A stretch of 64,000 nt of DNA from Hybos culiciformis (Eukaryota; Arthropoda; Insecta; Diptera; Hybotidae): contig OZ023273.1 of the NCBI GenBank assembly GCA_964007475.1, positions 9,933,922-9,997,921 of the forward strand. Reading direction: 5' to 3'. Both the position numbers and the translations under genes were made by a program. Of the stretch, positions 57,381-64,000 are shown in pieces. How positions within the stretch are numbered: position 1 is the first letter of the stretch; every line of letters starts with the position of its first letter. Under the pieces are notes generated by a model, which ran no database searches, was not told the origin of the DNA, and saw nothing but the letters and a program-made list of their open reading frames with translations.

Positions 57381-59436
57381 TTTTAAAGAAACTGTCATTA
57401 TTTCTTTTTTTTTTTTATTATCACAAACCTTAAAGGATAAAGTACGAGTATTTAAAAAATAAATAATCGAATGCTATATATTTTAAAATTCAAAATAAGT
57501 CAAAGTTCAAACGGAATTTTTGTAGTAATTTAAAAATTACATGACCATTTTGGAAGATCATATTAAAATTTTAATGGAAATATTATTAAAATTAGTTGTT
57601 AGATAATTAATTTTTTTTGTACTTAAAAATTGTTCTTTATTTATAATTTACTCGATATTAATTTTCGAAGTTTTTGCCGGTAAATCGTAATGAAATGGAG
57701 GTGAGGTGTAAATTTATTTGCTTTTAAAAACATTACATACAAAGATTTTTGGAGGTTAATCGCGATTGGATGTGTAAGACGTCTCATATCAAAAAGCCCT
57801 TACATACAAAGTTTTTTCAATGATCCGTTGAGGGGTTTGGGAACCTATAAGACATAAACATGCATACATATCTTCATACAGACAAAATTAATACAAAGAA
57901 AAATTCAATTTGATTTCAAAAATAAAAATCTTCTTTTATAAGCAGATTTTATTATGTTCTGCTGCTTCAGTTTGTTATATTAATGGTTGTATGGTATAAG
58001 TTTTCATGACACTATTAGTAATAATTTTCTTGAACAATATTCTTAATTTTTAAACTTAAAAATATCAAATTCATAAATTGAAGATGAAAGTAAAAAACAA
58101 GTCATTTTGCCAAATAAAAATGTTATATAAAAGATTGTTAGCAATTGAATAAAAATAATTATACACCTAACCATTTAAAAAATTATAAAATTCTAAGAAA
58201 TTGTTGAATTATTACTTGCAAAAAAATAGCAATAAAATTTAAATAAATTTCAATAACGTATTAAGTTCTCGAAATAATTTTCTTTAAAATCTTCAAATTG
58301 CACGCAAATTTATTCTTTTTTTTTTAAATAATATTTATAATTTTAGAATTTCAAATATTTTATCCAATTTTATTCAATTTTCATTATCAGCATTCATCAT
58401 GTCATGGCAATTCAAAATAGCACAGTCATATTTTAATTTTTTTTTTGTCAAAAATATTTTCAGTTTTCTGAATTTTTTGCGTTCACAGAGAGAGAAGGAC
58501 GCTTTATTTATTTTATTTTTTTTTTTCAAAGGTCTGCTAACTACCATTTGAACTTTTTAATATACAAATTGTAATAAATTTAGTGTTTTACCAAAAACGT
58601 TTATGATTAATATTTTTAAGGATATTTATACATTATTACAACACATTTAATTTTATTAAAATATTAAAACGCCGGCCGCCAGATAATGTGAAAATGCAAG
58701 AATATACAATGGGTTCTGACCCCGTTTCTAAATGATTATGTTTTAAGACAGGCAAACTGTGATAAAGATTTTTAATTTTGTAACTTTTTATAATTGAAGT
58801 AATAGCATTTTCAAATTAGCGTAAATTTTTTTTTTTTTTTTAAATCATCATAACATTTTCGTAAACAATACTTGAATACCAAAGTGCATGAATAATTACA
58901 AAATATTGATTATAAATTATACGTAATATTGTCGCATGTATATAAATGTATATATGCTCTATATTGTATATGCATTACATATTATATAATATATCAATTT
59001 AGTGGAATTAATATGTTATATATTATACACAGATAATTATTTAGTTTTAAATAAACTTTTGTTTTTAATAAAGAATAGTTTTTCACGCAACACGGGCTCG
59101 TATATAAATTTTAATTTTAAACTACGCTCAAAAAGAGGGTTTCCGTGAGAGACTGTTGTTTACATTCGATAAAAAAAATATATAAAGGGCTATGTAACTT
59201 AACAAACTTAATTTTAATATAACTAGCTTTTGTTTTATTAAAAAAAAAATTATTTAGTCAAATTATTACATTTTTTTAAAATTTTCTGTTTATTAATTTT
59301 CAGTTAAATATTATATTGTATAGTAAATATTGTAGTCATTACAAACATACTTTTTTATTTAGATATATACTTGCATCACTGCTTCAATGTCCAAACCAAA
59401 GTATGTGTAAACTTTTCTCATTTTCGTCAATTTCAT

Positions 59437-59549
59437 ATGATTCCGCTTGTTGTGTTATTGCAATACATATTTTTATTTCTGTTGACTCTGTTCTGTGCAC
59501 TACATTCAAAGAAAATAAAATCTTTGAAAATCAATAAATTTTCCAATCT
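59437..59549 (+). CDS. Candidate signal-peptide exon for the lipase
   Basis: ATG at 59437 starts MIPLVVLLQYIFLFLLTLFC followed by ALHS, a convincing secretory signal peptide with a cleavage-like A-L-H-S end. The frame runs to a stop after 38 codons. The only donor nearby is CT|GTAATT at 59550, which leaves phase 2. The first recognised lipase exon at 61236 needs phase 0, so a direct splice is not possible. An additional small exon, or a different first exon, would be needed. Listed because the lipase lacks a signal peptide and this is the best one upstream on the same strand. Confidence 0.3.
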
Positions 59550-59553
59550 GTAA

Positions 59554-61235
59554 TTTATGGCATATAGATAGACATTAAGTCTATAGTGTTTCGTTATTCA
59601 TTTAAGTGGAAAATTTTAATTATTTTTTTTTTACCACGTTTCGCGCTAATAATAAACTTTTTATTTTATGATTTATAATTAATGTTTGATTTAAGGACAA
59701 GTTGTAAATTCAAAGCATTATTTGCCACAATTTTACAATAAAGTTCTTATAAGAGAAATCTAAAGATTATGCTAAAATTGATTTGGGTACAATTATGGTA
59801 CAAGTCAACAAGATTTACAAGAACACATTAATTTTCGTTTCAGAACAATTTTTCAAATACTTTCGGCTGCTTAGTTTGTTATACATCTTATCTTAATATT
59901 CTTAATATATAAAATTGATTATTAAGATAAATGTGTAAGGAAAACTATTTTAGTAAATGTCTCCGAACTTCTTACATATCTTATTAAGGACACCGCTTAG
60001 GTTTAAGTTTTCGGGTGAGGGCTGTCGTAGAACATCCTTTCGTCATAGCCCGCAAAAACCTCGAAAATCTGAAAGTTATAAATTGAATTAATAAATAACA
60101 TTATTTTATTAATATCTAGATTTATAAAATATTAATTAACAAAAAAGAAAAATAGAAAAATATGTGGAAAAACAAGGTTTGCCAGGACAACTAGAAGTTA
60201 TATATATTATTTCAATAACTAATTCCTGAAAACCAGTTTATGATATTGCTATTTTTCAAAAATTTATGATCTCACATGGTATCTAGTATACGTGATACAT
60301 GGTATCTAGTCATTATAACAAAATTAGATTAAATTTGTTTATGTCCGTGACCTTGCTAACTAACTTTATTTTTTGATTAGATGAGAAATAAAATATCTTC
60401 ATTAGATTAGATTTTATTCTTGTATACAGTATGTACAATAGAACATTATGTAAATTTAAGATTTAATATGTACTAGGTAATAAGAATTTTTTTTCTCTAT
60501 ATTTCTAATTCTACATGTAACTCATTTATAATGTAAATACCTATCATTTTTTTTGGAGTTTTGTTTTTTATAAATAACATATCAATTTATTTTAGATTAA
60601 AAAGTTCATGGCTCAATTTTAACACGTTATGTTACAGAATGGTTTATGATAAATAAAAATATAAATATTTTTATTACATAACATAATTAAATAATACATA
60701 ATACATAATATTTTAACATAATAACATAACAACAATAGGAATTTTTATTCCATCCATTGTTAATAAAAAGAGTAACTCTTTTTTTAAAATAAAATCGAAT
60801 AGTAATAGAAATTAATCATTTTGTAGTTTATATTTATAGATGCTTTGATAATTTTTTTATTGTTTACGAGATAATTGTATGTAATTGCATTGATTAATAT
60901 TAAAAATTATTTAAATATTTGTCCGTACGAAAAGCCGCGAAACATGGCTACCATAAATTATTTGAGGAAGATTGGTGTTGATTTTTTTATTAATATAATC
61001 AATTTTTTTTCAACATTTTCTTTTAAACTTGTATCCAACATAATACTACAGCCAATGGTTCAAAAACTATAAGTGGTATAATTAAAATAAATTAAAATGA
61101 TGTGTCCACCTTTTTACATTTTACAAAATTCTAATGCAATCATCAATTATAGAAAATAGATCATTTGTCTGAAATTGTTTGCATTGGTAATCATTAAAAA
61201 TTGAATAATTTATTTAAAATTTTTTTTTTTTTTAG
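59554..61235. other. Upstream region or first intron of the lipase
   Basis: A/T-rich. Holds the hairpin at 60008-60067 and repeated short words near 60270-60310 (ATGGTATCTAGT twice). No further lipase exon was identified. Confidence 0.5.
60008..60067. repeat. Two-part stem-loop, GC-rich for its context
   Basis: Outer stem TTTTCG (60008-60013) with CGAAAA (60062-60067), continued by GGT/ACC after a one-base bulge. Inner stem GGGCTGT (60019-60025) with ATAGCCC (60045-60051), including one G-T pair. The loop is 19 bases. Could be a structured RNA or a small fold-back element; not identified. Confidence 0.5.
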
Positions 61236-63120
61236 AAAACAACAATTGAAAAGGACGGATATCCATTTGAAGAACATCATACAACAACTCCTGATGGATA
61301 TATTTTAACATTACACAGAATTCCATATAGTTTTAAAACTAAATGTAAAGATAAATCATTACCACCAGTCTATTTACATCATGGTTTATTAGCAAATGCT
61401 GATACTTGGCTAGTTTTAGGAAAAAATGATTCACTTCCGTATATTTTATCCGATGCAGGATATGATGTTTGGCTGGGTAATGCCAGAGGTGTGTTATTTT
61501 TGTTAATTTGTTTGAATTTAATGATGTTCTTAACATGAAATTTATCAAAATTCTTTTAGGCTCAACTCATTCAAGAAAGCACTCTAAATTAAATGTTAAT
61601 AGTTATAATTATTATGATTTTACATGGCACGAAATTGGAATTTATGATAATCCAACTAATATTGATTATATTCTAAGTTTTACAAAAAAAACTCAACTTC
61701 ATTACATTGGGCATTCACAGGGTACAACTAGTTTTTTTGTGATGGCATCTTTAAAGCCAGAGTATAATAAAAAAATTAAAACAATGCACGCCTTGTCGCC
61801 TGTAGCTTTTATGAAACATACAACTAGTCCATATTTTCTAATTCCAAGTCAATTAATAGAACAATACATGGTAATTAATTAACTACATTATTCTGAATTT
61901 CCAATACCAAGTACAGATTAATATAATTATTCAGGCTTATTTAATTTATTCATTTCCATTATAAAGCGTAATATCGTTCTCTCGTGTTTTGAATTAAGCC
62001 AAAGCACTCTATTTACTATGTCAAAAAGGTTATATAATTGTCGATTATCCGATTATATTAATTATTATTCTGTCTGATATTTTCGTTAATTTGCATTCTT
62101 ATTTTTTTTTTACATTAATATTTTTTGTCTTTCTAAAAGTTTCTTGCGAAATATTTAGGGTTTATTGAATATCTACCTAGCAATTACATATCGGGAGTAT
62201 TATCAAAAGTTTGCAAGAATATACGAAATCCATCTATGAATGTGTGTGCACAGCTTTTATTTCTCGGTGGAGGATATAGTCTTAAACAATTTGATCCAAA
62301 TCTTGTTTCAAATTTTTTCGATGTTGCACCAGGCGGAGCTGCAGTTTTCCAATGTGAGTTCAAAACTATGAATATTAATAAATGTTATCTTTTTTATTTT
62401 TACTAATAATCGCCCTTATTCGAAATTCGAGTAAAAATACTTTTTATTTGAATGAATTTTAGAGAAATTAATTTAATAATGAAAACAACAACTTTTCTAA
62501 AAAAAATTTGATAACACACTTCCAGTAGTTGTCACCTTTTCTTTAAAAAAAAGTGTTTAATTTGGATGCGAAAAAAGTCACAATTGATATGGATAAAAGT
62601 GTTGACATCATATTAAACATAGATAATATTAAGTCTTTTTACTTGAATCGCAAATATGAGACTGAATTAATTTTAATATGATTTGATTATAAAAAAAATT
62701 TATTAATTTTAGTACTGCATTATTCTCAAAGTATAAAAACTGGAGAATTCCAAACATTTGATTATGGTGCTGACGAAAATTTAAGAAAATATGGAAGTCG
62801 AACACCAATTAGATATCCGGTAGAGAAAATATCTGCTCCAATGTATTTTTACGTAAGTGGAAATGATTTTATATCAAGCTTAGATGATGTAAATCTTTTA
62901 TTAGAACGATTGAAAAGAAAACCTACTTACATTGAGGTAATATTTTTAAAATTTGAAATTTTTGAAATTATTTTTAATATTAATTCATATTTTGAAGGTT
63001 GAGGATAAAAATTTCAATCATTTTGATTATATTATTGGAAAAAACGCCAAAAGTTTGATTTATGATCTCGTTTTAAGCGAAATGTACAAAATTGATGGGG
63101 TGGAATGTGCTCTGATTTAA
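61236..63120 (+). CDS. Acid lipase (lipase-3 / lysosomal-gastric lipase family), 5' end incomplete
   Basis: Secreted or lysosomal alpha/beta-hydrolase releasing fatty acids from acylglycerols. Exons 61236-61488, 61560-61870, 62140-62353, 62713-62936 and 62998-63120 give 374 residues in one frame. The order of motifs is the family's: YPFEEHHTTTPDGYILTLHR, HHGLLANADTW (oxyanion region), GYDVWLGNARGSTHSRKH, and the nucleophile elbow GHSQG with Ser. Asp follows in SGNDF and His in FNHFDYIIG, so the catalytic triad is intact. The Asp-His spacing (31) is close to that of human gastric lipase. Missing is about 25-30 residues with the signal peptide. Insects have many such genes, often in tandem arrays, but only one copy is seen here. 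A digestive or fat-body role is an inference. ATTAAA near 63180 may be the poly(A) signal. Confidence 0.93.
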
Positions 63121-64000
63121 TAGTTTTATTTACGCTTTACTTTTATTTATTTTATTTTGTATTATAACTGTATGCATTAATTAAAGTTAAGTTATTGTTG
63201 TACTTATATTCAGCAGAGGTAATAATCAGTGATAATTAGAAAGACCAAAAATTGATCTTGCAAAATCAAAAAAATCAAAAGGATTACATTTAAATAAAAA
63301 AATTTAACTAAAATGAAAATTTTTGTATTATTTTATAATTACATATCTAACATTGCTCCCTTAAAAATTTTACGTGACTTGGAAATGTTTTCCTGTGAGA
63401 ATGATAGGAAATAAATAGGTTACACTGGCCAGTGGATCTTATTTATTTTAAATTATTATCATGTTTATATAATTATTTACCTTTATATCAAATATTATTT
63501 ATTTCAAAAATTATTTAAATAATATTATTTTTTTAACGCATGCATTAATATGATTTACGAACAAAAAATTATGTACCCAATAAACAGAATGTTGACCAAT
63601 TTTATACAAACTAGTGATCGTCTGAACTCGTAATTCGAATAAAATTATTTTTAATTTGATTTTGTTTTAGATAAACCATATATTTGTTGTTATTCTTATT
63701 CTTAATTTTTGAAGTAATTCGTGCCATCAAATACCTAAAATCCTTGTTTGTATAAAATTTTCGTAAGAACTTTCGTCTCGCATTTTAAGTTCCATTAATA
63801 ATTTTACATGTGCTTCCTACTTCTTAAATCAAAAATATACTACAAAAGATGTATTCAATAAAAGTCCTCTTTTAACTATTCTCCCGGATTACGAAATCTC
63901 AATAAGTGTGCGTAGGTACTTAGATTATCTAGTTCGATTTGTTCTAGCACTTCTCTACCTCGGCTCTAACTAGAACAAAATACTCTACAGAGCCAGTGCT
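63121..64000. other. 3' flank of the lipase
   Basis: ATTAAA near 63180 and AATAAA near 63294 are candidate poly(A) signals. No gene follows. A 9-base inverted repeat TTGTTCTAG/CTAGAACAA lies at 63939-63947 and 63970-63978, in a GC-richer end. Confidence 0.6.

Larger units (their letters stand above)
51087..59300. other. About 8 kb divergent intergenic region, kibra to lipase
   Basis: Should include the kibra 5' UTR and promoter. A DRE-like AATCGATT at 52849-52856 sits in a slightly GC-richer patch (CGTCCGGTACGTACG). The rest is poly-A/T, a TA run near 54537, dispersed repeat copy C at 57285-57380, and a pair of TTACATACAAAG words at about 57733 and 57799. Open frames at 54740-54928, 55235-55483 and 56512-56754 have biased composition and no family resemblance. 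Confidence 0.55.

Noticed and set aside
61339..61548. 69-codon minus frame
   Set aside because: Antisense to lipase exon 61236-61488.

Overview
This is a strongly A+T-rich, intron-bearing arthropod nuclear sequence, almost certainly from an insect. The reasons are long homopolymer and microsatellite tracts, short GT-AG introns beside one intron of about 15.5 kb, Inr/DPE-like and DRE-like promoter words, and insect-type genes: the piRNA-pathway FKBP Shutdown, the Hippo regulator Kibra, and an acid lipase of the lipase-3 type. The order is not decided by what I can see. No bacterial or viral gene, CRISPR array, tRNA or rRNA was recognised.

Six genes lie on strictly alternating strands. (1) About 1-6730, minus: motor domain, three IQ motifs and start of the charged helix of an unconventional myosin of the MyTH4-FERM group; its tail lies beyond the left edge and its first exon was not found. 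(2) 18111-20667, plus: shutdown/FKBP6-like co-chaperone, 442 aa in five exons. (3) 22054-22998, minus: NDUFA4/ND-MLRQ, 83 aa in four exons. (4) 25844-27982, plus: cytosolic phenylalanine--tRNA ligase alpha subunit, 494 aa in four exons. (5) 30029-51086, minus: Kibra/WWC, 1085 aa in nine coding exons, with the first exon isolated by the long intron. (6) 61236-63120, plus: acid lipase, five exons with an intact catalytic triad; its signal-peptide exon is uncertain (candidate at 59437). Exon joins were checked by reading frame and splice phase.

The gaps (6.7-17 kb, 31.3-31.9 kb, the 35.4-51 kb kibra intron, 51-59 kb) are mostly simple A/T sequence with decayed mobile elements: the last codons of a non-LTR retrotransposon ORF (21.1 kb), a reverse-transcriptase tail (40.8-41.0 kb), two inverted-repeat elements (12.1 kb and 23.6-23.9 kb), and a three-copy dispersed repeat that may come from a transposase C-terminus (39.5, 43.1 and 57.3 kb).

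The genes have unrelated housekeeping, germline, growth-control and digestive roles and do not form one pathway. I found no clear new multi-gene system. The most interesting unexplained items are the GC-rich promoter block with a perfect hairpin at 17.4-17.65 kb, the nested palindromic element at 23.6-23.95 kb, a coding-like segment at 12.75-12.85 kb, a hairpin at 60.0 kb, and the excess of GCCGGC in such A+T-rich DNA.
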